From contig NC_134026.1 of NCBI RefSeq assembly GCF_964204645.1, forward strand, positions 20,788,650-20,852,649: a stretch of 64,000 nucleotides of DNA, read 5' to 3'. Shown here piece after piece: positions 33,486-46,060 of this stretch (the first letter of the stretch is position 1; every line of letters starts with the position of its first letter). The notes below the pieces were generated by a model. The model searched no databases, had not been told where the DNA came from, and saw only the letters and a program-made list of their open reading frames with translations. Position numbers and translations under genes: made by a program. Source of the DNA: Tubulanus polymorphus (Eukaryota > Nemertea > Palaeonemertea > Tubulaniformes > Tubulanidae).

Positions 33486-33752
33486 AGGCGAAATGATTAG
33501 CGCACATGACGAGATAGAAATCACGAAACAGAAACGTTTTTCTTGCTTGTTTCGTCAACGAGCCTTGCTCGGAAACATGAAACACGACATGATAGCAAAT
33601 CCACAACGGACATTTATAGCGGTTCTCTTGAAAAGTTCACATGAAAAACTCAAGGAAAATTCGTACAAACGAGTCGAGTACGTAGGCTGGCCTTATATAT
33701 ACGTTAAGCCTATTCGGCAGCGTTTTAAGGAATTACAAAGGAAGCAAGGCCT
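33486..33752 (+). CDS. Open frame ending in a consensus donor, unknown
   Basis: A plus-strand frame (M at 33493, open from 33442) runs to a perfect donor (CTCG then GTAAGTG at 33753). An acceptor-like GAATAG lies at 33480-33485. The peptide is basic (RQRFKELQRKQGL near its end) and I recognise no family. Similar open lengths occur by chance in this window, so the donor is the only reason to list it. Confidence 0.15.
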
Positions 33753-36361
33753 CGGTAAGTGATCTTTATTTCGGCGCTGACTTCATATAGCTACATGTAC
33801 TTCCCCCACGGGGCCACATGTGTCTTGAAGTTCATCCGTGGAGCGCGATTGTGAAAACGAAATTGCAAAATCTCCGTTGATCCCAAAGCAACCGCCGATG
33901 CAAATGACAAAAAAAAAACAATAAGCCGACCGAATTTGATCGTGAATATCAGATTATTTCAGAAGTCGCGAGCGTCTGAAAGCTGAAAAAAACTATACCC
34001 GTACATAATACGATAACTTCATTGTTGGAATATTTTATTACGACTAAAGGGGTGGCAATTCCTTCAAAGCCTATTATAGTTTTTAGATTTAGTTTAAACA
34101 TACCCCATTGAGAATTGAATTTTTTCATTCAATTCCTGTTGTCTCATTTCATGTATTCTCGGAATTTGTCATGGTAGTACGGGTTCGAGCAAAAACAAAT
34201 TCTACGACCGAATGTCCTTCATACGAGGACAAGAATGCGGCTTCCATTGTGTACGATTTTTATGAATGTTATCGGCAGTTAAAAAAGCAGTTTGTTAGGT
34301 TGCAGCGTCGTAGATTGCACCCAAGTGACAAAATCCAATGCTTAGCGCACCTGAGAATTTTCAGTGAAACGAAGCATGGCTCTCTTCCTCTCGGGGACAG
34401 GAGTACTTGCCTCACACCAAGGGTGGCACCGTGGGCGTCAGGAGCGCAGTTCGTGTTGCTTTTGTATATGCTGTTTTTCTCAGAAAAAACCTGACGCCTG
34501 ATGTGTGTTCTGTTATTGAGAACTGTAGAATACATGGTGAAATCTTATACCATCTAAAAAGTATGATGAAGTTATACATTAATTTGATCCTTATTTAAGT
34601 CTAAATCGCCTGGTGTTTGTAGTTTATTTTGTCAGTTGGTGGTTTTTTTAAATTCATTTCTTACTTCGAAGGTTTGGAATAACTGACTCGCGCGAAACGC
34701 GTCGGATCCCGGAGTGCGATCAAGCACCATTTTATACTTTATACTTATTAAAGATTGCGAACAGTGGCACGTATGCAATTCCATTAAAAAAACGTTACAG
34801 TAACGTTGTATTTAACACAGATTTAAAGTTGGATATTTTTTTCCGAAAAATTGTTCTTACGAATTGTGGAATTTAATGAAACTCAGCCAAAAACTGGACA
34901 ATTGGCCTCGATCTATTTCAACGTTTTACAATTCAATTCGGCAAATAATGCAGACGCAGTACACTACGTCAAAATACGGGGGACGGTTTTATTCAGCGTA
35001 TTCCGCCCTTCGCCAAATAAATATATCGTATTTGCAGTGCTCGGGTCCATAACACAAGGCAACTCGGAAACACGGAATCGAGCATTTTTCGTTTCGGTGA
35101 AACGCGGTTGTTTCTGTATTTCCCTGTGCTGCTCTAAGTAGCGCTGCTGTCGTTTTGCGTTCGGTAACGAAAATCGTTGATTTATTATACGAATATCACA
35201 TTCGCTATCGTACGAGATTACTGGAATTAATGAAATCATGATTTTCTTGCGACAACTCTTTGTAGGGCACAATTCGCCGCACAGGACTGTGTACAGTACA
35301 TATTCCACGCTATCAATGTACGAACTTATGTACCTTTGGGGTTACGACGGGTGGGCAAAAAAAAACAAACGTGATCAATAATTTCATATGGAGAAACCAT
35401 CTTGCCATAACTAGAGAAAAATCCCTGGAAGCCGCTATTGGAACTAAAACCTGAACTTAAAAAACCCACGGCTCTAACCACTCGGCTGATTTGACCAATG
35501 AGGACACTGACCGAATGTAACCTGTTACTCGTGACGTCCTACTATGGTGGAATGGAATATGAGAAGTGTAGAAATGTTTATGTCGTGAGTAGTCTGCGTA
35601 GTTTCGACGCGGCCAAAAAAGTGTTATCCTATTTATGATGCGTGCATTCTTAAATGCATTTACCACCAAACGAAGTGTCGGAGTCGATCATTCACGCGCG
35701 CTGCGAATTGAAATTGTGAATGAAAATACTGTTGCTTATTTCGAAAAAAAGAATTCCATAGAATTCGCTGGAATTCGCTGGTGTGATCGCTGATTGGTTG
35801 TTCGGAAGAATCAAAAGAATAATCATGGGTATCTGACTGATTAGCTTAATTTCTGGCACGATTAGCTGGACACATGGACGACGGAAGCACAAATTGTTGA
35901 ATTGCCAGTGATTCTATGGGGGATGTTGACATTTTTGCGACAAGTTCATCGCCACTCCTGGACAGATCGTGGACAATAGAGTGCGACCCGAAAGAAATAG
36001 ACCAGGCGCACTCGACGGTCATCAGGGATAAGCGCTCCGTCCGTGGCCTCGCGAAGCAAAATAATCTAAATTTATCTATTTCCTTATGAATAGTCAGTCA
36101 TCGTTTATTTTTGTATACGCGACATCTCTATGGCAGGAAGTCATAGTCAATTGCCGACTGTACCCGCTCGCCACTCGGAAGACCCGTAATAAGTCACTAT
36201 CGTTGCACGAGCAAAGTTGACGAGGAATAGTGAAATACCTGCAGGAAGTGACAAACGAAATTTGTTCTTCGCGATACTTCACGACCGCGTAAAAAGCCTC
36301 TGAACAAACACTTGCGTCTACTAGTTGTATTCCGATTTCAGATTTTAATTTATTGCTCCAG

Positions 36362-36500
36362 AAATTGTACAATTTTTTCGAGCACCTGGCTATATGTCAA
36401 TCCATCCCGTTTCGGAAGTTCTCGCTATAGATTTTAGTCTATCGACATTATATTTCATCGATAACTCGCAAAGACGTACAACAATAATATACATAGATAC
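36362..36500 (+). pseudogene. YWTD-like exon fragment, copy 1
   Basis: After a CTCCAG acceptor-like site, a frame reads PGYMSIHPVSEVLAIDFSLS, then TLYFIDNSQRR. A 94-base core at 36384-36477 is 96% identical to 41057-41150 (4 differences). VLAIDFSLSTLYFID resembles a beta-propeller blade of LDL-receptor-related proteins (pattern ALDFD....IYWTD). YFID in place of YWTD and the closed upstream frame suggest a relic or a misplaced single exon. Family assignment is tentative. Confidence 0.3.
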
Positions 36501-36571
36501 TATTCACGGCCGCGTAAAAAGTTTTTAGATATACAATATTACAGTAACTCCAGGATTTATGAAGTATATAT

Positions 36572-36745
36572 TCAGTGAAACCCGCTTAATCCGGTTCAGC
36601 TGAATCCGGATTTTGGTCTTATTCGGAGAATATTTGCCGTCCATTAATTTGTTCATTAATATATACAGCAAAGTGATTTAATCCGGATTTCCCGTAAGTC
36701 GGGTGAATGTTGATGTTGTGATCCGAATTAAGCGAATTCTGTATA
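36572..36745. mobile_element. Tc1-like MITE
   Basis: CAGTGAAACCCGCTTAATCCGG at the left (in parts CAGTGAAACCC, GCTTAATCCGG) matches the inverse of the right CCGAATTAAGCGAATTCTGTATA. ATCCGGATTT occurs twice inside. TA-rich flanks fit a TA target. Related to the 25297 element. Confidence 0.65.
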
Positions 36746-38014
36746 TCATTTTATACGCAATTTAATGCGTACAATGATGGCTCGACGTTCCATTATTTAT
36801 GTTGCATCATTTTTGAGCATATTTAGACGTCGAAATCTCGCCGAAAATATAATGGGCGATGTTTGTGAATGAAACGAACGAGGCACCTCGTGAAGAAAAC
36901 CCGGCGTTCGGCGCGCGATTATCGCAATAATCCTCACGACGGAGGTGATCGTAAGATGATTTGGGTATGAGGATATCGTGGCTGTAACGATCTCGCGATC
37001 AGCTGCGTCTCCGACTGGCGACGGAAAACTTTTCAAACTCGTCGTCGTCGTATGCGACGCCGCCATTAGACACGCGTACGGTCAGGTGTTTTTGTGGAAT
37101 CACTTCAGGCAGAGAAAAACGATTCGATTGAAGAGTTATCTAGATGATTGAGACATTAATGTATTATTTCAACATGGCAACATTCGTTTGAACAGAAAAT
37201 TAGAAAAAGGTAAATTTTGGACGTTGACCAGCTATTTGGGCGTGGGGATGCTGCCCATATCGCATTTGTATTTCAAAAACATTTCGGACCCGAAAACCTT
37301 TCCGTTCCGCGTGATGACATGACAGGTTTTATCTATACCAGGAAGTGACACCAGGTATCCCACCAGATGGTGTGACGGGCACTCAGTCTTGCGTTGTCAA
37401 AATTAGTTCAATCCTCAATGAAATTTGAACTGAATTTTTAGTCTCCCGAATCAAGATATCATCACAAGACCCACCAAATATACTGAAGATTCATTCATCT
37501 TCTTGGATATCGGTGTATTTTTCATTTTTCTTAAATAATTGATCTATTTAAGACGAAGTTCATTTAGTTTTCATCGCAATACAGAAGAAATTGAACGCGG
37601 AAGACCGAGTAACTACTAGCGAACCTTGTGGATCTTCGCCTGTCACACGTGGAATCCTCGATGGCCACATGGGGTTCGGCTTTCGTTACGTATAGTCATT
37701 GCTTCGACTTTCAATTAACCATGATAACTAACATCGGAAGTCTTGCTCTGTAATGCTATATCGAAATCTATTTTCAGGCGAATTCGAGTTTGCTATTCGA
37801 TGAACACGCGCATCGTTTTTGTAATCAATCATCGAAAAACTTTTTGGTGTAACTGGAGTAATTGGCTATTTAGATAATGGCCGTCGTGTTTCCAGGTGCG
37901 GAGTTGACTCGGTTCGTTGTGCTTTTCGTCGTAATTTTTTTCGCCTTGGTCAGTGTTGTGCATTATGCCCATTTATGCAAAAATCTGACCATGATATCCA
38001 ATCAAACTAGAAAA

Positions 38015-38400
38015 CTAACCTGAAAGTTTATCGACGCCTTGAAAAATAACGCATATATCGCGTAATTTTGTCGAAAATGAATAATATAGTATAAATTATG
38101 TGATATTAAGGCTTGTGCTGTGTTCTTCATTATACTGCCATTCACATTATTTATTGTCTTTTCTTGTTTAATTGACATATTGTTTCGTATTTTAATTGAC
38201 ATATTGTGTAAGATTGTATGTATGATGATACTGTATCCGAAGTATAATGAAAAAAGAAATCCGATTCAATTAAGGATCAATAAAGTTGTTTGGATTTGAA
38301 TCTGTGGGTAATTGAATTGACCGGCAACCAGTCTAGCCCCGATATATTGATGACGTAGTGCACATCTTCTAAAAGTGATTAATATAATCTATCATAAATG
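38015..38400 (+). repeat. ACCGGCAACCAGTCTA repeat family, copy 3, with an insert
   Basis: Matches copies 1 and 2 but is interrupted at about 38112-38268 by ~155 bases that include TTTAATTGACATATTGT twice. After the insert it resumes at AAGGATCAATAAAGTTG. Confidence 0.7.
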
Positions 38401-39639
38401 AAATTAGAGTTATGAAATGTATTTAATTCTAGAATCTTAATATAAAAGATAAGCATCTTCCATGTGACATGATGTCGACTGATCGAACCGAATTGCAGTT
38501 TCGTAATGCCGAATCACACGCACGCGGCGAAAACATATTGAATTAATTTTGTACGGCCAGTAATTTACATCAGGAGTTAGGATTGGCAATGATTTTATAA
38601 TCTTCTGTATCTATGCTGTGCTATTTCGAATGATTTGGACATCACCGGATGATTTTGAAAAACTTGGGATGATAGCGTTTTATACGGCGAAGTCGATGTA
38701 CGCACGCAAAAGGTTAGACTTTGTCGGCAAAGATTAGGAAAGAAATAAATGAAAGCGAAAAACTGGCTGCCGCTGTTTAGAGAATGCCTATACGGAATGA
38801 CGAAATTTCGAATCCGGGATTAAAATTCAATCGAGTGTAGAACGCCCATTGGTTATTACTCGGCGCAAAGTCTCTCCTCCGCTGAGTCGTTGTAAAGCGT
38901 GTGTTTGAAAAGAAATTAGAAAGCTCGGAAAAAAGAAAGGTTGAATTTCCTGAAGCAAGTGTAATTTTCCGTCAATCGCGCGAGTCATGGCGTGTTGCTC
39001 TTAAAGAAACGAACGGTAATAGTCAGTAGTTTTAGTAGCCGAAAAGAAATAGTGGTGATACTGAAAAAAAAAACCACGGAAAACCATTTAATAAAACTGG
39101 CGTGAAAATGATTTAGATGAAATACACTTTTATATCCAATTTTCAATTTTTGAGGCTCACTTATTTCCATCACCGCCCAGAGATTGATACCGTCACTAAT
39201 GTCTGTTTACTAAAGTTAATGATTTGAAATGTTGGAAGATCAAACATTTCAGGCAAATAATTCGGCTTTCTTCATATTTGTTCTACCGATTAATTAATGA
39301 GTCACGGTGTATATAGAAAAATGATGATTTATGTCGAGCAAGATTTCGTAACAATGACGCATTGATTTTGTTCATTAAATCAAATTCGTATTGCAAAATA
39401 TATTTTGGAACATCGTTTAGAATCTCTAAATGGAATAAACTTTGATTTAAGCTTGCTTGGTGCAGATACTGACCATTAAATCATGAGAAAATGACCAGGA
39501 TTTGAGAGATGAGATTTTACAATTCGTTAAGCAATTCATAATTGATTGCGGCCCCAATATCTTGTAAATATGCTTTTTGACGCCGTAAAATCCGTTGCAA
39601 TAATGTTTATATACGTAGATAACTACCATGCTTTAATTA

Positions 39640-40085
39640 AGTAGTACCGTGTGAGTTGATGTGCACTACGTCACCAATCTTGGCATAATAAAAAAACAAT
39701 TACAATTGTGAACTTTGACGTTCATTATGTAATCAAAAATATTTCATGACTTATTTTCTATACAATAGATATTCGCGTCTTTTCAATAATGATTTTGAGT
39801 GGATATAGCCTACGTCATCAATATTGGGGTTAGCTCGGTTAGACTGGTTGCCGGTCAATTCAATCATCGATATATTCAAATCCAAAATAACTTTATCGAT
39901 CGTTAATATTATAAAAAATCGGTGTAAGACTAGTTGCTAGTTGCCGGTCAAATCAATTCAATTGTCGTAATCAAATTTATAATTACTTTATTGATCACTG
40001 ATATTATATTATTCATCGACGATAATATCAGTCAATATGTATGGTTATTTTTTCTTCAAGGCGTCAATAAACTTTCAATAAACAA
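39640..40085 (-). repeat. ACCGGCAACCAGTCTA repeat family, copy 4, inverted
   Basis: Opposite orientation: ATGTGCACTACGTCACCAAT, AGACTGGTTGCCGGTCAATT, TATATTCAAATCCAAAATAA and AAGGCGTCAATAAACTTTCA, in that order. The segment with AGTTGCCGGTCAA is partly duplicated inside (about 39940). Confidence 0.7.
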
Positions 40086-40526
40086 AATTTCCTCGTTCTA
40101 TTATTAGAGCCGCTACTATGCATGGCTTAAAAAATCGAACGCACTGAGTGTCGAATTATGTATGAACTTGGCCGCGGATCTAGTAAAACCTCGCTAATTT
40201 GAACGATCGGATGTTCGGAGTGACTACACCTTCGGCGTGGTCTGTAACGACGCGTACACAGTTATGCGCGCGGGAGGGTCGAGTTTCAAAAATCAAGTGG
40301 ACGGCGTGGAAATTAGAAATACCGTAGTTCAGATTTCTGAAATTCTGATCGGAATGAAGAGGTCCATATCTGAGCTCGACTCAATATGTAATTGATTGTC
40401 TCCGTGGCTCTTCGCCGATGGCAGCTTCGCTTTGCAGGCAATGCGATACCGTGTGCGACGTCACAAACATAATCTCTATATTACAGAGAATACGCTATGC
40501 TCTTGGATTGTCCCTCTTTTCTATTT

Positions 40527-40808
40527 GGGGCCAGTTGCTGAAAAGTTAGTTAAAGATAACCAGCGGATATTAAATTCCATGATCCAGTTGCACTGTCGTG
40601 AGTTAAGATTTGACTCAGAATTAACTCATTGAAAATGAACTAATTTTAACCTAGAGTTAACGCTAACTCACGACTGTGGAACTGGATCCATGGTTATAAC
40701 GAACTATCAAAAGTTGGTGCGAGTTAACTAGTATGGGTAGTTGACGTGGCGACAATATATCAACTTACTATCCACTGGTTAACTCTAACCAACTGAGCAA
40801 CTGGCCCC
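40527..40808. mobile_element. MITE with long GGGGCCAGTTGCT inverted ends
   Basis: GGGGCCAGTTGCTGAAAAGT at the left matches the reverse complement of the right end GGGGCCAGTTGCTCAG. The outer arms continue through GTTA.TTAA and AACCAG.GGAT, and an inner pair (GATCCAGTTGCACTGTCGTG against the inverse of CACGACTGTGGAACTGGATC) makes the whole 280-base element foldable. Confidence 0.8.
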
Positions 40809-41010
40809 CGAGTTGTTTTTATTTGGCCACACCTGGAGCGAAATGGAGACGTGGGGTTATCGCTGGCGCCGAATTCTTCCATTTCATCCGAAGCAAAAAA
40901 AGTAACTTCGAAAAAAGTCGTGCCTTTATGCCATGTCTCGTATTTCAGCAGCGATGTTTGGGAAAATCTGACATTAAAGGATGCAGGTCTACTTTCAATC
41001 TTTTCGCTAG

Positions 41011-41216
41011 TTCGAGCTGAGGATGCCGAAAAAATTAAACTGAACATGCTACGGAGACCTGGCTATATGTCAATCTATCCTGTTTCGGATGTTCTCGCTA
41101 TAGATTTTAGTCTATCGACATTATATTTCATCGATAACTTGCAAAGACGTTCGACGATAATCCATAGTGCGAACCTAGGAAAAGATTTAAAATTTAGAAT
41201 GAGATCTGTTTACTGA
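41011..41216 (+). CDS. YWTD-like exon fragment, copy 2
   Basis: A strong acceptor (CTTTCAATCTTTTCGCTAG) precedes a frame reading RAEDAEKIKLNMLRR, PGYMSIYPVSDVLAIDFSLS, TLYFIDNLQRRSTIIHSANL, then GKDLKFRMRSVY and a stop at 41214. The order (basic start, I/V-K-L, then V.AIDF....LYFID.L....I..ANL) follows one blade of an LDLR/LRP YWTD propeller. The frame is also open upstream to 40851. The stop leaves only one blade, so this is a lone exon of an unseen gene or a duplicated, decaying fragment. Similarity is judged by eye. Confidence 0.35.
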
Positions 41217-41516
41217 ATTATAATCGATTTAAGTTTGGACTGCAAAAACGCGGTGTATTGAGAATCGAGATGTATCCACTCACTTTTCACCAACATGTCA
41301 AATGCATGAAAAGTTATGGCTTTCTCCTTTCCGTTGGGCTTAAAACTTGATTTGGTCTGCCGCCCATCTACCTTTACATTACTTTTTTTTAATCAAGAAC
41401 ATACCCGAAAGCTATAGAAATGTATACCGATTACTAATTTTATTGCGATTTACAAAATTCTGGCAGATTAGGGAAAAATTTAGGTAGGCCTAACATTTTA
41501 GCCTTAGGCCTGATGG

Positions 41517-41740
41517 ATAAATGAAGAAATCCTTCACTTCGAATTAGATTATACAGAATTTATTTTTTTAAATTTTATTTCACAACAGCCGAAACGTTGT
41601 GGTTTCAAAATGATAAATTCTATCGTATAATTTAATTCGAAGTGTGGGATTTCTTCATTTATCTACAGTGTACACGGATAGTGTTATTCCGAAGTGTGGG
41701 ATTTCTTCATTTATCTACAGTGTACACGGATAGTGTTTAT
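41517..41740. mobile_element. Inverted-arm element with CGAAACGTTG centre
   Basis: The arm at 41520-41562 (AATGAAGAAATCCTTCACTT...) recurs inverted at 41612-41660, around CACAACAGCCGAAACGTTGTG, itself a hairpin. The right arm end is duplicated in tandem with a 52-base period (from 41638 and 41690). The architecture resembles the 33.1 kb element, but no CUGANGA core is present. Confidence 0.5.
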
Positions 41741-42403
41741 TCGACTACTAACTAGGCCTGATGGAGTTTCGGAGCAATGTGGGCGAGTGGTTATAGATTT
41801 TGAGTCGGTGGGATTTCAGATTTTGACGTACGAGCGTCCACGAACAAGAAGAGACTATTACCAACCGACAATTGTGTACCTGGGGCCTGATGTATGATTC
41901 CTGAACATTGAGATATTGTAGATGAAAATTCTCCCCGGAGAATGATGACTGGTGCGCAGCCACGTACACGTATAGAGTGCCGCTGATCACATTTATTATG
42001 GATATTACACTTAAAATACTCTTGAAATTATTGTCATGGTTAGACTGCATGCGCATTATTGTCGTTTTAGTGTCTGGAATATTGCTTTCCCCTGTCCAGT
42101 TTTTTTTTTTCAAACAGGCTGTCCGGCTAAGAAACAAGTTATCCTAAATGACAGTGCTTCATCCGATCTGTACCGATTCAGAGTCTTGTATATGTCATGA
42201 CCTAATCGGTGTACATTGTGAATGTTTTTTGAACCGAGTTTTTGGATGGTCGAAATCAGTGTTGCTTAACAACTAAGCTGCCGTATAGCAGTATTTGGTT
42301 TGACCGTTTTCGAAATGATGAGCTTGAAATCATGTTTTGGTCTTCGCGCATCTTTATATCCGAATACGCTTGCTGTGCAAAATCATATCGAAATCCGGAT
42401 TTT

Positions 42404-42527
42404 CGGAGTCATCCTTCTCTTTAAGTGGGTAGCCGTGGATGGACTTGATTTTCGTGTCGGCTTTCGTCGGAGTCATCCTTCTCTTAAGTGGGTAGCCGTG
42501 GATGGACTTGATTTTCGTGTCGGCTTT
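42404..42527 (+). repeat. Two-copy tandem repeat of ~63 bases
   Basis: CGGAGTCATCCTTCTCT(T)TAAGTGG through GATTTTCGTGTCGGCTTT occurs twice in direct succession, nearly identical, starting at 42404 and 42468. An open frame spans both, but no family is recognised. Confidence 0.8.
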
Positions 42528-44989
42528 AAGAGCTTCCATCAGGAAAACTTGTTTTTCGTAGAAGAGTTAGGCTTGGGAGACTGGAAAGCGGAAAACGGAT
42601 TAGGATAAACTCGGAAAATCGTAATCCATTATTGGCAGATTATTGAATATTTGATTTCGATGCAAAAAGCGACGGTTTCTATCCTAACGTTTCGGTTGAC
42701 TGATTACGGAACAAAACACCGGCGAATGGTTTTCCGAAACAAACAACAGAAAAATGCTAAATAATTAAAATGCTGATCTCGCTGTATATACAGAACCCAC
42801 GACGATGTCGTCTGTCGCGAAGTCTCCCATCTTATAAATATGTATACCGGCCGACGAAAAGGAAAGTTACCTTCGATGAGTAAATTAAATTCTGCACAAA
42901 CGTCGGGCTTTTTCACGTGATCTCCTGGCCGTCGCATATTAGCTAATACGCGGAAAAGATTCGCTTTTCGTAGATCCACTTATTCATATTTAACGAAATC
43001 CTATTTATCTATTATTCAGCGACTAAGTTATCGTCGTCATATTTCTCGAATCATCAGTAGCGGATATGTTTTTTTGTTATTGTTTTTATCGTTTAGGGGG
43101 CTATACACCGACGACCTCTTTTGCACCCGCATCCTTCAAAAATGAATTGGATGTCTCTCAATTTTCATCAAAGTCTCCGTTGAAAGTCGATGTTGAAAGA
43201 AAAGTGCACCGTGCATACTGCATTCCAAGAATATACAAAGTCCGTCCGGTTTTGTTGATAAAAGGCATTTTAATTCGTATCAACTAATAAGTCCAAATCA
43301 AATGGGGGGGGGTTAATCTACGATTTGTAGAGTGGGGTTCAACCGTAGGAGAAAAGGGCAAATGAAATACTGAGCAGGACGTAGAAAGGTAGCCGCAGTC
43401 AATCTCAACTGGTAGGTACGGCGGCCGGGACGCTGTATACATGTATATAGACTGTAACACCTCTGCAAATAAAACCATTATGTCAACGAATGCAAAATAA
43501 CCAATGCGTTAAACACGAAGAAAAAGATCAAGTATGAACGGAATAGATCATATCTTGATATTTTGTATTCTTAGAACCGATTTTTCAGGTTAGGCCCCGT
43601 CGTGTAAAAACATGCTCGAGCTTTAATGTTGTAACTTTTTGAAGACCGAGTACCTAAGTAATTATTAGAAGTAGATCTCCGGATGAGGTTATGTTGTTGA
43701 ATTCAGATTCTGAGATGGCATCTTCATTTACGTAATCCCCCCAAGTTCAGAATCCGTAGATGAGGTACACGTTTGAGTACATTTAGGTGAGACCCTTTTT
43801 TAAGGGATGCTCCGAATCCTCAAAATCTCAAGATCTTTGAAATACCACTGAAGTATGAAACAAAACCGACACCATTCTGCTTTCCTAATAAGATCAAAAT
43901 CTGCTGTGTTCCAGAATTGATCGCGACAAACACGGATCTCTTCGTTTTATTATTCGAGGTCGGGATATTTAGCCCGCTGTCTGCCGGCATTCGCGCGACG
44001 GCCGTTTAAAATTTGTCACCCATATGCCTGAGCAATTGATAATAGGCGGTTTATTATTTACCAAGCCATTTCGCTTGGAGAAAATGCCCGGCTAATAGTC
44101 ATCCATATATCAGTAGTTTATAGCGACTGACTTTATAAATCATGTTTTATATCGGCGGATAATTCATGGAAGGTGACTTCGAAGAGCTTCCCGCATAAAA
44201 ATCAAGGTAAATGCTCGCAATATTCGTCTATTTGGAATTGCCGTTCGTTATTGCTGCACCGGTCTACTCTCCGCTCTCTTGCTGACGTGTGCTGTCCGTT
44301 GCCGCCATATTATCGCCGCCATCGTTTGCGCACTTTCTATTTATAGTTTTACGCGTTTATTCGAGGTAGAGATTTAACAATTCGCGCCCGACGTCAAAAC
44401 TGTAAAATTAATCAACATTTTACGGCTCCGTTATGATAGTTAATCTCTTCGTTATTTGGCTGAAAATGTATAACTTGTTTCTCATTCTATGCCGAGTTTC
44501 AAAGTTGACCCGGTCGCCTATCTTCCTCGTACTTAACGCCATGTTTTAAAATCACAACAAGCTAAGCAAAACAGCGCAGGTATTGGAATGATCTGAATAC
44601 AAATTTTTATGCGTTTTATACAATGACCCGGGCAATTAGGAGAAACAAGGTATCATTTTTAGCCCTATACTTTGGTCGACGGAAACCAAAGGTTCGATGA
44701 AAACAAAAAGTTTTCTACACATTGAAAACTTTTTTTATATTACATAACATATTTATGTAATATGTATTATATTCGCTGTTCAGTATAGTCCTGATGATAA
44801 ATTTCGTTCATTAATCAGGCATAATTATCGGTCACAGTTGCTTGAGAGTGACTTTTCCGTAATTACAGGGTATATCATATCAATCACGCAACCACCTTTT
44901 GAAGGCTAGGGGGGCTGAGGTCCATTCCAATTCAGGTGCGTTCTCATTGGCTTATCTAACCGTAACGCATGCGCACTAGCGGGGTCTCT

Positions 44990-45145
44990 TAACCTTCGGT
45001 TTGGTCTCCTAACCCTTAACTCTATACTTATCCTAAGCCTATTCCTAGTCTTAAAACAGACCCTGAACCTTACCCTCTGGACCCTTTTCTCGTCCTCTCA
45101 AGGAGTGTTCTAACCCTAACAAGGAAACCTAACCCTATGTTGGTA
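44990..45145 (-). repeat. Degenerate CCTAA/TTAGG-rich tract
   Basis: CCTAACCC, CCTAAGCC and CCTAACCCTA recur irregularly, resembling decayed telomere-type (TTAGGG) DNA. Similar words occur near 14110-14160 and 14720-14760. It may mark old interstitial telomeric repeats or simply C/T-rich simple DNA. Confidence 0.35.
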
Positions 45146-45737
45146 TAATGTAGGACAGCATATTATAGATCGATTGGAACTAGACCTCCTAGCCATCAAA
45201 AGGTGGTTGTGAGTGATACGATATAGGGAAACCCGCAATGACGTGGTACTGGTTTTTCATATCGTAGTCGACTTATGGCTTGGTCATGTAGCCAATCGCC
45301 GTTTTAATGCTTTTAATGTGTTCTGCTTCGATTAACCGTCATTCTGTGGGCTCTAAGATTGAGGGAAATATAGAGAAAGTTTCTCTTAAGCTGGAGAAGT
45401 GAAGCCTTTTTACTTTCATGTCCTTGTAAAGGCTCGCACCACTACGCCTCCATTAATCGGTAAAGGCTGCTAGACAGGCTATATGGACTGCTGCAACTTA
45501 TTTCTTACTCATCCCGATCATTGATTAAGCTTTCGCATGTCCACAAGCCTAAACAATATCAACATCTGCCTTTTGATGGACACTCGTCGAAGAAATGATT
45601 GAGTACATATCGTGGAATTGGAATTCACCCCGCAAACATGGGACCTGAAATTGTTTATTATGAATTTCTTGTTAAAGTTTTTACGCCCCAATATACTTCA
45701 CTAAGAACTGTAGTGCCTGGTGTTGTTTGTTGCAACG

Positions 45738-46060
45738 GCATCCTACCTCGACAGGGATTCGAACCTGATGGGATCGCTACACTCAGCCACGGCACGAGCC
45801 CCCTGTCACAGTAGACCGGGTGCGCAGATGCATGCGCAGGTTTGCCGCGCGAAAACTTGCGGTACCAATCAGATTTCCCGTTGTGTAATCGCTGAAGCAA
45901 ATTTCACGGCAGAACTATAAGTGGGAAAACCCAGGCTGAAATAAGACGGGATATCTGATTGGCTAGTAATAACATCATCACTCGTCTAGTGCGGCAGGGT
46001 TTCCCACCGTGGCAATATCGATGCCATCGGGTTTGAATCCTTGCCGATGGTGGATGAGCA
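45738..46060. mobile_element. Palindromic tRNA-like element, copy 3
   Basis: Left arm GGCATCCTACC, GACAGGGATTCGAACCTGAT and CAGCCACGGCACGAG. Right arm CCGTGGCAATATCGATGCC, ATCGGGTTTGAATCCTTGCC, GATGGTGGATG. Both arms and the CCAATCAGA / TCTGATTGG centre are present, so it is nearly full length. Confidence 0.65.

Noticed and set aside
34108-34494. 128-codon plus-strand frame
   Set aside because: No family recognised; another frame on the opposite strand is open too. Nothing frames it as an exon.
36797-37066. 89-codon minus-strand frame starting ATGGCGGCG
   Set aside because: Good-looking start, but no promoter, donor or similarity, and the composition is CpG-rich like neighbouring open frames.
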